Shown here: positions 25,077 through 37,707 of the stretch, in pieces
How positions within the stretch are numbered: the first letter of the stretch is position 1
Layout of the letters: each line of letters starts with the position of its first letter
Origin: Tetrahymena elliotti 4EA
Lineage: Eukaryota > Ciliophora > Oligohymenophorea > Hymenostomatida > Tetrahymenidae
Assembly (NCBI GenBank): GCA_000231825.2
Contig: JH720295.1
Location: 2,209,035-2,273,034 of the forward strand
DNA: 64,000 nt
Reading direction: 5' to 3'
Position numbers and translations under genes: made by a program
The notes under the pieces: model-generated
What the model was told of the DNA's origin: nothing
The model's input: the letters and a program-made list of their open reading frames with translations, nothing else
Database searches by the model: none

Positions 25077-27266
25077 TTACTATTAAATCAAATATCTCTC
25101 CTATTTGTTTATCTTTTCTATTGTTTTTTTAATTATTTAATTATTGAAAGCATTAATCAGTCAGTGTACTTTTAAATATATCAATGCTCATTCATTCACT
25201 CCTAAAAATCAAATCGTTTATTATTCAAATCTATTTTAAGAAAAAAATTATTCAATGGAACTAAAAACTTTAATTAAGAAACTCAAAGCCTATGTCCATA
25301 TTTATTTTGTTATGATTTTAAGGTGGGCTTTAAGTGATGTCATCATGTGGTGCTTATAGTAAATTCAGATATAAATTTTCATCAAACAAGGATTTTCTAC
25401 TTGAAAAGTGTAATCTTTCTGATTATTATACATTTAATTTTAAGTATTTTTATTTAATTTCTTTCCCCAAATCCAAAAGAGAAAATTTATCTAAAAATGA
25501 TAAAAGAAAAAAGTTACTGTGATAAAAATATAATGCATATCACTATTTACCTTTTACCTTCTATTAAGTTTTTAATGATTCAAACACATCTAAAATTTTG
25601 AGTTGGTCTTAAATATTATTAACAAAATCCTCTTTAGAAAAATTATTCCTAATCTTTTAAGGACTCGATTAATAAATAAAAACATAAAAGGAGTTAATGC
25701 ATTAATACACAAAAATATCCTTTCATATAACAAATTAATTGAAAGTAAACTTCTTTTCCTCAATTTACTACCATTCAATATTCCAAAAAAGTGTAAGCTC
25801 TTTACCTTTTTTATCATGTGATGAATAATTATTGTTGTATCTAGTTATCAATTTTTTTCTATTTTACATAGAAAGTAATTAAAAAAATTAACTAGCTTTA
25901 TTTTTTTAATTTAAATTAAATTGGAAAAACTAAAAATAATTCCAAACAAACATTGACAAAATTAAATTGATCTCTAAAAAATTTTCATAATTTTATTGTC
26001 CTTCATTATTATTTTATTACTTGTTAGATTTAGAACAAATACAAATAAATATGAGAGCAATTTAATCAGAATTTTTTTTTCTTTTCAATAATTAAAAAAT
26101 TTTTGATGATCTTTAAACTTTTATTATGTTTTCTCAATCCAATTTATCATATGGAATTAACAAATTATTTATTTCATTTTTTAATATTTTTTTTGATTTT
26201 CACATTTCTAATTTTTAAAATAATTATTTTTTGTGAATTCTAGTTCATAATTATTAATATTAAATTTTATTTTGGAATATTTTATTTTTTGCACTTTTAA
26301 AAGAAAGTGTGTCTTTACAAACTTATCTCAAAAAAAGTTAAAAAAAAGCCTTGAAAATTCAATTTTTTAAATTTTATATTTTGCTAAAATATTATATGAA
26401 TAATAAAGCTTTTAGATGAAAGAATATACATTATATGCTAGAAAATTTAAGTTTTAGAAATTATTTCAAATTAAGAGATTCAATATAAATTTAAAAATAA
26501 TTTATAAAAAAAATTAAATTCTTTTTAATCAAATAAGAAATTAATGAACATTATGTTCTTTAAGAAATTTCCTTGTACTTATTCTAAAGTTATTTGATTA
26601 GTAAAAATATATTGAAATTGATTATTTAATTTTAAAAGATAAATGCTAAAAAAAATATGAAATATTCTAATTCATTTTAAAATGAAAAACTTTTCTAACT
26701 GGAATTACTTGAAAGTATAATTACTATGATTTTGTGTCTACATTTGGAAATTGCAACAAGATCTTGAAATTTTAGATAAAAAATGAGTTAAAAAATTTTA
26801 TTGATGATTTGATTTATTTTTAAATTAAGTTTATATCAGAAAGAAAATAATTATTGAAAAGATGATAGAAATTTAGAATAGATTTAATATGCAATTTTGT
26901 AAATCTAATGAGTCAGGAATAAACAGAGGAAATAATAATTTTGTGTGATATAATAATTCGAAAGTGACGCAGTTTATGAGAAAGTAAATTCTAAAGATTG
27001 AAAAGGAATGTTTTTAAATGTTCATATTGAATATCATTTATATTATTAAAGTGTTTTGTATGCAATTAATCATAATTAAGAAAAATCAAAGAAAAAAGCC
27101 TGCAAAATTTGCATCATATTATTGAAAATAGATTTGTGATACAAAAATATTATCATAATTGTACCTATTTTAGTTAATTATTAAAAATAACATACACATT
27201 ATAAAAAGGGTAAATAGACTTTTCAAATTTAAGTTCCAGCAATTAGAAATTAAGCAAGAAAGAAAC
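25077..27266. other. long AT-rich intergenic region
   Basis: Divergent upstream regions of the sphingomyelinase gene (minus) and the PEX3-like gene (plus). Small open frames at 25334-25522 and on both strands at 25590-25821 have no supporting motifs. No repeats of note. Confidence 0.4.
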
Positions 27267-29252
27267 ATGTCAGAAGTTTAGCAAGTATAGAATACAAATA
27301 GGATACTCAGCGTTTTGAAGGCAACTCTGAATATAGCAAAAAACCACAAAAAGAAGACTATATTGCTTATAGTTATTTTGTCATTATATTCTATATGGAA
27401 ACTTAAGCATAAGATCCCATATTAAAAAATAGTTTAGAAAATAATGGGTAAAATAATGCAAGCTATGGACAATCAGATGAAACATTCTTAGTTTATGGAA
27501 TTATGCAATATTTGTTTGACTTTGAAATTAAGAGATTTTGATAAGGGTGATCATTTAACTGAAATGTAGACAAAGTTTTCTAAATTGTTTAAGTTGGAAG
27601 ATTATAAAACTGAGCTGAAGACAAAGGCTAAACAACTAAGCACTGAAAGAAAAAAAGAATTGTGGTAGAGTATTGTTGACGAAGCGATTATTTTTGTGTT
27701 TTTCTTTACAATTATTACTAGATAGACAGTCACTCTCAACATGATTCAAAAGACTTTAGTTGCCAAATACAAAGATGATTTCAACAACATTATTGGCATT
27801 AATCGAAATAGCTCTTCTGAATTCAATTTATTTGACTCAATTTTAAGTGAATATTGCCAAACTTTAGTTGACCATTCAATCAATGATACTTTGAAATTCT
27901 TATAAAAAAATTTAAAGAGTGACATTTAAGCAACTAATATTCTCACTTTCTTTGAGTTTTAAAAGAAGATGATGTAAATATTCTAAAAAACTGTCTTTTC
28001 AAAGAAGGTTTGGAAATAAGATTACAAAAGTAGTTATCATTTGACTAATTCCATTGATCGTCCAGTTGAAAAAGTTTTCCATTCTCCTCATGATCCAACA
28101 TATTAAAAGCCTTCAATAATAACACGTTCTATTGGATTAATCAAAGGAGTAGGTTCTTATATTCTTCCAAATATGTTGCCTGAAGAACAATAATTGCATG
28201 CAATTAAAAATAGATATGAAATATTAAGTATTTTGTTCAATACCTAATAAAAAGAAAGTATTGCAGAAATGAACTCTAATAAAATAATATCAAATTTATT
28301 TAAATAATATATCAAAACTAACTCAAGCGATGCTAAAAAAGAGCTTGAAGAGGAATTTGAAGAAATTCCTGATGATTTAGAAAGCTAAAATCAATCAAAA
28401 TATTCATCAAAAAGCAATGTTAATGATAGCAAAGTTATTGATTTGAGAACTCTTAATAAAAGTAATTTAAAATCTGTCATTTAACAATCAAATAATGATG
28501 GCATTTCAAACTAAAATATTGAAAAAGCTAAAGTCTTTTGCCTTTTAGTATTAAAGGAACTCAGAGATATTTTAGAATCAAGCTCATTTAATAATTATTT
28601 CTATTTTTCAAGCATTTTTGAGATAAGAAAATTCTTAAATAGACTTTTGCTTTCTCTTTAAAAGAAGAATGAGCTCAAAACTCCTTAAAACTTTGCTACG
28701 ATCTCCAAATACTTTGATAAAATCATAGTTGAAGAATTCTTAAATAAAGAATCAGATTCTAACAATGAAGGATTTTACTAGGTTCGTATGAAAAAATGTT
28801 TTGTTTTATCAAAGAATGTTAAGAATAATGAAAATAGATAAAATTAGAATAACAGCGATGAAGCTTCTCACTCAACCGATGCTATGTCAAACCCTAATAA
28901 GTCAGAATAAGATCTTATTTCAAGTGGAGAAAACTAATAAATAAACTCCAGTGTTGAGAATTTGCATGGTGTTACTGATCCTTTAGAAAATTTGATTAAT
29001 CTCAACATCTTACAAGAAATAGAGCAATTCCATATTATAGAAGACTCCCTCTAAGAGTTTATTAAAAGAATTTTCTATGAAAGAGAATAAACAACTGTAG
29101 AGATAATCACTCATAAAAACAATAACGATTCAAATCAATCCTAAGCTGGAGAAGGAGACATAGGTAGTCTTCTTTCCCTTCTCGGTGGAGGAAATCCAGG
29201 AGCATAAGGTGGAGCAATGACCGATTTTATGACCTTATTATCAAAAATATGA
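27267..29252 (+). CDS. PEX3: peroxin-3-like peroxisomal membrane biogenesis factor
   Basis: Intronless 661-aa frame ending in TGA. An N-terminal membrane anchor (TILLIVILSLYSIWKLKHK, about residues 35-53) is followed by a short basic segment, as in Pex3. The helix ELWQSIVDEAIIFVFFFTII corresponds to the conserved hydrophobic helix of Pex3, and EYCQTLVDHSINDTLKFLQK and VLKELRDILESSSF match later helices of the fold. Pex3 sits in the peroxisomal membrane and docks Pex19 to insert membrane proteins. The protein is longer than the usual 370-450 aa because of acidic, Ser/Asn/Gln-rich inserts (about residues 365-420 and 520-570) and a Gly-rich C-terminus (LLGGGNPGAQGGAM). It is followed after 0.56 kb by BBS4 on the same strand. 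The call rests on layout and helix similarity, not on an invariant motif. Confidence 0.65.
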
Positions 29253-29813
29253 CAAAACATAAAAACATTAAAAAAATTATAATAATAATAATAATATATT
29301 TTATCTGTACACTTTCAATAAAATTCAACACATTATTTCTTTGTTCAAATTCTCTAATTTCTAATTTTACATCAAAATATCAAATAAATATATGCGATAA
29401 AATTATTTAAATAAATAAATGTCTACCACATCACCTCATTTATGTTATCTTTCATTTTTATCTGAATGAAAAATTCTCAAATCATATAAAAAAACAAAAA
29501 AAATTATCTTTTTTAGAAATGATGGATTTGAAATTTAAAGATTTATGAATGATGAAGATTTCTAGATGTTAAATATTAATTCATTAATAAATTAATTTGA
29601 AAATTAAAAATGTTAGTTTTTGCAAATATATCTTAAGCTATGAACTGAATAGAATAATAAATCTCTTTATTTATTTATTGAGAATTCGAATGAATGAAGA
29701 ATGTGTTTTATTAGTAAATAATTATCAATAAAATACGCCAAATATTTATTTATTAATTGTAAATAACAAAATAAGTTCATTCTTCATCATAATTACATCA
29801 TCAAATATATTTT
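29253..29813. other. intergenic region between PEX3-like gene and BBS4
   Basis: AT-rich, with no open frame of note. It should include the PEX3 3' UTR and the BBS4 promoter. Confidence 0.35.
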
Positions 29814-31607
29814 ATGGATAGCAAAACTGAAAAGGAATAATAAGTGTAAGAATATTCAACTGTAAGAAGTAAGAAAAGGAGTAGCAAAGAGAAATCAAAT
29901 TGGCTTTTATATAAATACTTTGTGCGTAAAGTACAGATTTCATTTGTTAAATTGCAAAAAATGCAATATTTAATATACAAGAAATTAATGTTAGATTATT
30001 TTAAAATAAATCAAAGGATTTTGGATAATGCATGGAACTTATTGAATAATTAAACTTGCAAAATAATGGAACTCATGAATATGCTAACTTTTTAAAAAGT
30101 AAATTTAAATTTCATGAAAAAGGGATATTTATAAATGCATTTTTATAGCATTAATATTAAGAAACCAAGGAGAGTTGATTCAATCATTAGAGCTTTAAAA
30201 AGACTTGCATACATACAATGAATAAAATTATGATATTCTTAAATAAATTAGTCGTTCTATGTAAAATTAATAGCACATAATCTAGTTAATTTACATTTTT
30301 TGATAAGGTTTTTAGCTTAAAAATTTAGAGCAAGCATTGAAGTAGCTAATCATGCAATTAATATCAATTCAAGTGATTGGTAACTATACTATACTTAAGG
30401 TTAGTGTTTTGTCAATTTATAAGATTACCAGCAAGCTTTAAAATGCTTTTAAAAGGCTAATTAACTTTCAAAACATGAATCAACGTAAATAGATTTTTAA
30501 TAATAATTTATTTAAAGATTTTAAATATTTGTATTTATGTAGATTCTTAGAACTTGGTAAATTATATACTGACTTGAAAGAACCAGAAAAAGCTATTGAA
30601 ATTTACGAAGAAGCTTTATAGTAAAACGTTTAATAAAATTTGAATTTGGAGATTTTTTAATTATTGTTTTTTAAATTTTAGACATTCTAATGATAATTCA
30701 GATATTCTATTTATTTTGGGAGTTATTTGTTTGAAGTAATAAAATGAATAAAAAGCATTCAAATATCTTGGTTAAGCTCTTTCAGTTAATAATAAAGATT
30801 TAAAGGCTATTTTAGCAGCAAGTTCTGTCATGCAAGTAAATAACAAAATTATTAATATTAAATTTAACAATATGTTTTTTAATGAAAAGGATAAATAAGA
30901 ATACGAATCTGCTTTATTGAAATACAAAATTATGGCTAAATACAATCCAAATTCTTAATAATTATGGAATAATATTGGAATGTGTTTTTATGGAATGAAA
31001 AAAAATATATTTGCTATTGCTTGCCTTAAAAAAGCTTTATACTTGAGTCCTTTTGAATGGATTACCTGTCTCAATCTAGGTTTAGTTTATATGACTTCTC
31101 AATAGTAATTTATTCAAATTAAATTCAAACTAAATTAAATGTTTTTTTTTATTTAAAAGATATGCAACAGCCTACTTTTTCTTCACTGTTTCTATTAATT
31201 TAAGACCAAATTATGCTATTACTTATATGCATTTAGGATAATGCTTAAATAGATTAGAAGATTTCCCTAATGCTTGTTCTGCTTTCAGAAAAGCCATTGA
31301 AATAGAAAAGTAAACCTCAAAAGCAAAATTCATAATAAAATCTTTTTTTATTGAAAAAAGCAATTTTTTTAATATCTAAATAAAATTTTAAATAAAAAAT
31401 AGGGATTATTTAATTTTTTTAAATTTTGCAATCATTCTTGCTCAAAGAGGTCCTCAATACTTCCATGAAGCGAAAGAAAATGTTCTCTTATTTGAAGCAA
31501 AGTTTTTAGAAATGAGTGAAGACTCTAGAGTTAACAGAGCAGATATTTTAGAGTAACGCTCTTATTTATCAAATTTACTAGGGTTAGGTCTTCCTCATAT
31601 GGATTGA
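29814..31607 (+). CDS. BBS4: BBSome subunit BBS4
   Basis: Nine exons: 29814-29930, 30017-30098, 30149-30260, 30308-30484, 30543-30620, 30682-30835, 30890-31104, 31160-31309, 31403-31607; 390 aa. All introns are 47-93 nt and all joins are in phase. The chain follows BBS4 from end to end: [20 protein letters not shown] at the N-terminus, [86 protein letters not shown] and [18 protein letters not shown]. These are tandem TPR repeats forming a superhelix. BBS4 belongs to the BBSome coat that moves membrane proteins in and out of cilia and contacts pericentriolar material. The end (GLGLPHMD) is lineage specific. Confidence 0.95.
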
Positions 31608-31921
31608 TTTTAATAAGTGAATATTTATTTAATACATTCAAATAAGTTTAATCTAATTTATTATTTAAAACCCTTCTTTCTTCTTTGTTAGTTAAAGTAA
31701 AATTGTATATAACTTAAATCCTTCAAATTATCTCACTTAAATCCCTCCCTTCTCATATAAAAGCTAAAAATTAAAAAGAATAAAATATCAATTTTGTTAA
31801 ATTTTTTATGATAGTTTATGAAAAAAATGTTTTAAAGTAAATATATTTCAATTAATTTTTTAAAATACAAAAAAAGATTATAAATAATTAAATTGGCAAG
31901 AATGATCTTTATTTATTGAAT
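31608..31921. other. short convergent intergenic region
   Basis: Separates the 3' ends of BBS4 (plus) and the zinc-knuckle gene (minus). AT-rich; nothing recognised. Confidence 0.35.
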
Positions 31922-32185
31922 TCAATTTTGATAAAAATAGCTTTCAAATAATCCATCTAGCTTTTCTTTTGCTATCCACATCCTCTCATACCTGTGGTTT
32001 TTCAAAAAGGGATTTTTTAAAAAGAAGCAATAACTTTTAAGGTGGCCATGTTTTTTACAGTAGCTGCAATACAATATTGGGCAAGAAGAAATTTAATGTC
32101 CTTTTCTAAAGCAACCTTAGCATACCATATAATAGCAATTACTTACATGATGTCCATATTTATAGCAATTTTTGCAAAAAACCAT
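31922..32185 (-). CDS. small CCHC zinc-knuckle protein
   Basis: An 87-aa minus-strand frame (ATG at 32185, TGA at 31922-31924) contains three consecutive zinc knuckles of the form C-x2-C-x4-H-x4-C: CKNCYKYGHHVSNC, CQGCFRKGHQISSC and CSYCKKHGHLKSYC. Such knuckles coordinate zinc and usually bind single-stranded nucleic acid, as in CNBP/Gis2-type or splicing-associated proteins. The start is the first ATG after an in-frame TGA about 24 codons upstream and lies just before the first knuckle. No upstream exon was identified, so it could be a complete small protein or the tail of a longer gene. The opposite strand also shows an open frame with the standard code, but it has no such motif. Confidence 0.7.
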
Positions 32186-32854
32186 TTATTTCCCTTTAAA
32201 TTTATTAAAATATTCTTTCAATTAAAAATTTTAGCAAATTAGTCAATTTTGATTTCCTTTTCTTAATAGAATACAAGCTAATATTTAAGCTAAAAATTGA
32301 CTAAAATTCATTAAAATTTAAAATAATCAAAAATTAACAAAAATTCTGTCTTAATTTCTACTAGAGTTGAAATATTTTTAATATAATCATTTCAGTTTAA
32401 TTTCTTTGGATTATTTAGTTATTAATCATTAAGATTTAGCTAGCTAAATAAAGTTGTTAAGCTATCATAATTTAATCACCAAAATTAACATTAAAAATTA
32501 GATTATTAAAAAAATAATAAATATCAAAACAAACATTAAATTGTATTACATAAGCAAGTAAAATTCATTTACGAGTCAATTAGTAAATACAAAGAAAGAT
32601 TTTTAAATAAAATTAATTTTTTTAAAAGTTAAATTAAATTATTTTCATTTTATTGGATTTATTAGTTTTATTGCTTTTGTTAATTATGCTAGTGAGAAAT
32701 GAAATGATATCAGTAGATTTTTGATATTTTGGTGAAATATTTTTAAGAAATTAACACAAGATGATTGATTTAGCTCTAATATTTTGAAATTTTGATTTAA
32801 TTAATAAAATTAACTTCAACGAATAGTTTTTTTTTACACTAAAATTTCAATAAA
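32186..32854. other. divergent intergenic region
   Basis: Between the starts of the zinc-knuckle gene (minus) and the coiled-coil gene (plus). AT-rich, with no feature recognised. Confidence 0.35.
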
Positions 32855-35429
32855 ATGTCTCAAAAAAAGATTACAACAAGCAAATCAAAACTGAATAATG
32901 AAAAATAACTGAAATAGTTTATAATTAAGAAGTAGCTTAAAATAAAATTGAGAGAAAAAATGTATTATTTGATTTAGCTTAGTTTTTTATCAAATAAAAA
33001 TTAATATTGATTTTTTAATAAAAAGAATGAAACATTATTTCATTTTCTTTAGAGAAGGACAAGCTTTTCTTTGGCCAAAAAAGTGAACGAAAGCGTAAAT
33101 AGATTATGTTTAAAATATTTCTAATTTCTTATTATATTATGAAGAAAAGAAAGGCAAGTTTTTATGAAAGTAAAGGATTAAATAAATCAGCTATTGTATC
33201 TGAATCTACTATTAATAATGCTGACAATACGTCTACATCGAAGAAGAAAAAAATATAATTTTAAGATAATACTAAAGACAAAGAAGACAATTTTTGGAGT
33301 TCTCAACAAGATTACAGATAGAATAATCATTCAATAGATTTATTCCCTATAACTCCTACGAAATTGAAAGATTGTAGAAATAATTTAGTTAATATTTTAT
33401 TATTCTAACTATTCATTTCAATATAGTTTTGAAAACGCCTTCAAATAATGTGAGTGTTGAAGTGTTGTAGCAATCTTCTTCTAAAAAATCTATTTTGGGA
33501 AATAGTGTTTTATTGTTTAAGAATCATGTTTAGAATAATAATCAATAGAAAGGGATATTGCAAGATATTATAACGAATAATAACAGTTTGGAAATAGATG
33601 ATTTATTTTCTTCAGCAAAAAAAGAAAATAATTAAATAGGATTGGCAGAATCATTCTATGAAATTAATCAATGCAATAAATCTTCCAGATATGATTTAGA
33701 TAGCAGTAAAAAAAGGGATTTTAGTGAAGACAATATGAAAAAAAGCATTCTAAAAAAACATAAGAATTTTAACAGAAATGAATATCAAGAAAATAAAGAA
33801 AATGCTATTGTAAGCGGAAGTGTAAATGAATTAAATGGAAATGATAAAAGAATGCAAAATAGCATCATGAATAGAAGTTATGTCAAAGAATAAATTAACA
33901 TTTTGAAGGAAAAATCTAATTTGGATTTTAGTTCATTCAAGCAAAACTTTTAAAATGAAATTGAAATTGGAGAAAAAAAAATAAAAAGTTAAATTTAAAA
34001 GTTGTTGAATTTTGTTATATAAAATTTAAGTTAAATTGAACAAATTAAAATGAAAGTTTCTTAATCGTTTGAAACTTTTTCATCTCTTGATAGACATGTC
34101 TTAAGTAATTATTCATTCTTTTAGGAAGTCCCTCACTTTTTAGAGTAAGAAAAATTGATTATAATTTATTTCATATTTTTATTTTTTAACATTTAGGAAA
34201 TATAAATCAGTTAAAAGCAGTTTAAGTTTGCTTGAGAATTATTCATAAAATGTGGAGTTGAATTAAGAAGAATTTGAATAGAAAATATAATACTTTTAAG
34301 ATGCATATTATTAGTAGGTAGAATAAGCAATTAGAGACTCATAAACTAAAACAATCAAATATAATAAAAAAGAAATTGAAAATTTAGAAAAATAGATTAA
34401 AGATGTTGTTGTTTAGAATGAATATTTGAGTTAGGAAAATAAAATATTGAAAAATTCTTAATAAAATAAAAATACTGATTTTAATTCAGTTAAAAAAAAT
34501 AGTTCATCTATTTTTATTGCAGATGATGTTTCTTAGTCAAATTGTGATTATCTGCTTAAAAAAGAAAATAAAAAACTTCACAGTAAAGTAGAAGAGCTTT
34601 TGAATGAAATTAATGAAACTTCTAATATCAATGAAAATATTCAGTATAATTTAAAAAATTAAATTAAAAGAAATGAAGCAGAAATTTCTGAACTCCGTTC
34701 TGAAAAATAATAATTTGTTAAAGATCTTCAATAAATTGAAACAGAATACTCAAAAAAAGTCAATCACCTTGAATAATAATTAAAAAAAATATCAATAAAT
34801 TCACAGGGAAGAGAAGACAGAAATTAAGTAAAATTTTTTATAAAAATTATCTTTTTTAAAATATAATTTTTAAAAATAAAACTAAAAAAAATAAATAAAT
34901 AAACCCTCTTATTTTTTGATTAAAATAATAGAATAATAACATTAAGATTTCTAATGAGAATTTGATGAATTAAATAAGAGTTCTAAATGATACTCTGGAA
35001 GAAAAAGAAAAAATTAGATTAAAATAAAAGAAAGATTTTGAATATGCAAGCGATATTATGACTTAGGAAATAGTTAAGTTGAAAAAAGAAATCAAGTAGC
35101 ACATGCTTGAAAAAGAATCTTTACAAAGAAAATTGCATGAATTTATTGGTCAAGCAAAGTAATTAGAAGCATATATGAACCAGAATGAGCAGCTATTAAT
35201 GATAGTTAAATCAAAGGAAGATTAAATTGATGATTTGTTTTTAATTATTAAAGAGGTTGGTTATTCATTTATTTTTTTAATTTTAAAATTGTTTACAAAT
35301 TTTTTTCTATTTATTTAGATCAAGGCCAAAAGCAAAGAAATGGGATTCGACAGATATTTAAAATGCTACTTTAAAAAAGCTAACATTTCAGATCAAGCCA
35401 CTCAAGATAAAAAACCTTTTAAAATATGA
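32855..35429 (+). CDS. large coiled-coil protein, unknown function
   Basis: Seven exons: 32855-32961, 33055-33094, 33145-33373, 33427-34144, 34197-34827, 34932-35255, 35319-35429; 719 aa, all joins in phase. The first 350 residues are polar, low complexity and rich in Ser, Asn, Lys (MSQKKITTSKSKLNNEKQ; SKKRDFSEDNMKKSILKKH). From about residue 370 onward the sequence is almost continuous heptad-type coiled coil (LLKKENKKLHSKVEELLNEI; ALEEKEKIRLKQKKDFEY-like), ending in a basic tail (RYLKCYFKKANISDQ). The layout is typical of cytoskeletal or basal-body scaffold proteins but no family can be named. The last intron has an atypical GTTGG donor. It lies 1.2 kb downstream of BBS4 on the same strand. 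Confidence 0.8.
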
Positions 35430-36235
35430 AATAAAATAAATTTAATTATTCAATAATAGCTGTAAATATTAATCATTTAATTAATCTTAATAAATCAATC
35501 AAATTATTTAATACAACACTTAATTAATTTTACAAATAAAAAATAATAATAAATTTAGTCAAAATGTTAAAGTAAGTTATCAATGCAATTGCTAAATCAT
35601 AAGACTTATTCATCTAAATACTTTCTCACTTTTCTAATCAATTAATTCAGTCATACATTTTTTTTTCAATTACTGAATAAATTTTTTTAAGCTAAAGCTA
35701 GACAGACTACGAGCTAGTAGTATTTTATCCATAAAGAGCAATTGTGCTTAATTGTATATTAAGTTTCATTTTTGTGCTATTTTAACAGTTTGATAGTTTG
35801 AAATGAAATCCAGTTATTTAATTTAGGCTATTTAAAATATTAAGTAAGTTATTAACACATTCTTAAATAGAACAAGTTATTTATAATACATAAACAATTT
35901 AAAGATAGAATTATTATTACTAATTTATTTGAATATGATATCAATTAGAATTATGTCAAATTAAACCAGAAAACAAAAATTTAAATTATTTTGTTTCCTC
36001 TATCTAATAAACAATTTTTCCTAGACAATTTTATGACAATAGATTATATATTTATTTGATTAATTTTTTTATTTTTATACTTAATTTAATACGATGAAAG
36101 ACGAACAAACTAATTATGTTTCATTTTTTTGTTTTAGAAATTTAATTTGTCAAATTTTTAGAATGATGAAGTAAGTGAATGAATTAATATATCTGTGAAT
36201 AGTATATACATAAATAAGACAAGAAAATACATTAA
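35430..36235. other. convergent AT-rich intergenic region
   Basis: Between the 3' ends of the coiled-coil gene (plus) and the gene at 36236 (minus). No open frame or repeat of note. Confidence 0.35.
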
Positions 36236-37040
36236 TCAAATTATAGTTTTTAATTTGTAAGAAGCATAAGGACCATCCAAAATTTAAGAATTTAGCTGAA
36301 TATTTTATAAAATAAATGTTAAAAATTTTAATTAATTGAATAAATATTACTGTGTCTTTCATATTTTGCATCCAGTTATTGATTTGGATAAAGCTGGAAT
36401 TATAGTTATCAGTAGTTTTTTTCTTAATTTGAGAGACAAGTCTGCTTTCAAATGGCATAGTTGATTTATTTTGTATATCTGTCAAGTTATTTGAAAACTA
36501 AGGAGTTAAAGCATATCTGTTTTTTAAAGTGACAAGTGCAGATTTGAGATCAAAGTTTTATGATGCTGTATTGATGCTGCTTATATTCTAAAAATTATTA
36601 TTGATCTAAGTATTATTATTATTTTAATTATTGATAGAGATTGTAGTTTTGTCCATCACCAATTCGTCTTATTCGTTAATTTAATTTTGATTGTTTTAAA
36701 TTAAAGTCGAATGTGGATAATTCATTAACATTTTCCAATTAAAATCACTTTAATTTGCATTAATTTAACCAGTTCCATGTATTTATTATTCCCCTTGAAT
36801 ATCATTATTGCTTAAAGCGCTTTAATCTAATTTGTCATCAGATTAACCTGAATCTAGATTTTAATAAACTTTATATAGTTATACGAATGTTTCTTCATTG
36901 AATTATCTTGAATTGTCTTAGATTAATTCTTCATAAAGTAATTCCATCTATTAAAGCTATTTATCCTTTATCTAGTAATTCATTTCCATTTATCTAAATA
37001 CATTCACTTCATGATTTAATTTTTCAGTGTGTTGTGACAT
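36236..37040 (-). CDS. 249-aa Asn/Gln-rich protein, unknown
   Basis: Two exons, 36351-37040 and 36236-36295, joined across a 55-nt intron in phase; ATG at 37040, TGA at 36236-36238. The N-terminus is helical and charged (MELLYEELIQDN and surrounding residues); the centre is a poly-Asn/Gln stretch; near the C-terminus there is SALVTLKNRYALTPQF and ESRLVSQIKKKTTDNYNSSF, ending GPYASYKLKTII. No membrane segment, signal peptide or recognised domain. It lies upstream of the CEP164 gene on the same strand but is separated from it by a degenerate tandem repeat. Confidence 0.7.
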
Positions 37041-37139
37041 GTTTTATTATAAATTTTTAAATATGTTTTTCCTATTTATTTTTTAATTAAAAAATAATTA
37101 TTCTAATCATCTAAACTAATTTCTTATTTTCATCACTTT

Positions 37140-37640
37140 TAAATATTTCTTTCCTGAAAAATAAATAAGTAAAAGAATTTAAAATGATTTCTAAAAAAGA
37201 TGGGTTTGTTTTTGGAACTATTCTTTTTTAAATTTTTAGTTGACTTAAAAAAATTTTTTTAATATAAATTTATAATCATATTAAATGGCTATTAAATTAT
37301 TTATTTACAAACGAATTATTTGCTAAAAAATAAATAAATAAAAAATTTAAAACGATTTCTCAAGTAAAAATTGAAAAAAAAGATGGGCTAGTTTTTGGAA
37401 ATATTCTTTTTTAAATTTTTAGTTTACTTAAAAAAATATTTAGAAGTAATAACTTGTTTGGCTTTTAAATTAATTAATAAACACAATTATTTATTTATTT
37501 ATTTAGAAAATTTGTCAATTGCTTCTTTGCTAAAATTAAATAAATCAAGAAACTAAGAATTTGAAGTGATTTCTCAGGTAAACATTAAAATTTTTTTTCT
37601 TCTTAAAGATGGGTTAGTGTTTGAATAAATGATGAAAAGA
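37140..37640. repeat. degenerate tandem repeat, about three copies of ~185 bp
   Basis: The block aaagatgggttagtttttgg together with flanking motifs (gatttct, attcttttttaaatttttag, aaataaataa) recurs near 37195, 37380 and 37605. Copies 1 and 2 are closest; copy 3 is shortened. It occupies most of the 667-bp interval 37041-37707 between the unknown gene and the 3' end of the CEP164 gene. No coding frame is preserved between copies. Confidence 0.65.
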
Positions 37641-37707
37641 TTACTTAATTTAAGATTGATTGATAATATTTTCTTGTTTGTTTAGTTCTTCATTAAGCTT
37701 TTACTGC

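Noticed and set aside
25590..25821. Overlapping open frames on both strands
   Set aside because: Neither has a motif, a partner exon or coding-like composition, and open frames of this length occur by chance when only TGA is a stop.
32042..32242. Plus-strand standard-code frame with hydrophobic character (starts MAMFFTVAAIQYW)
   Set aside because: It is the antisense of the three zinc knuckles on the minus strand, whose Cys/His spacing is too regular to be accidental.
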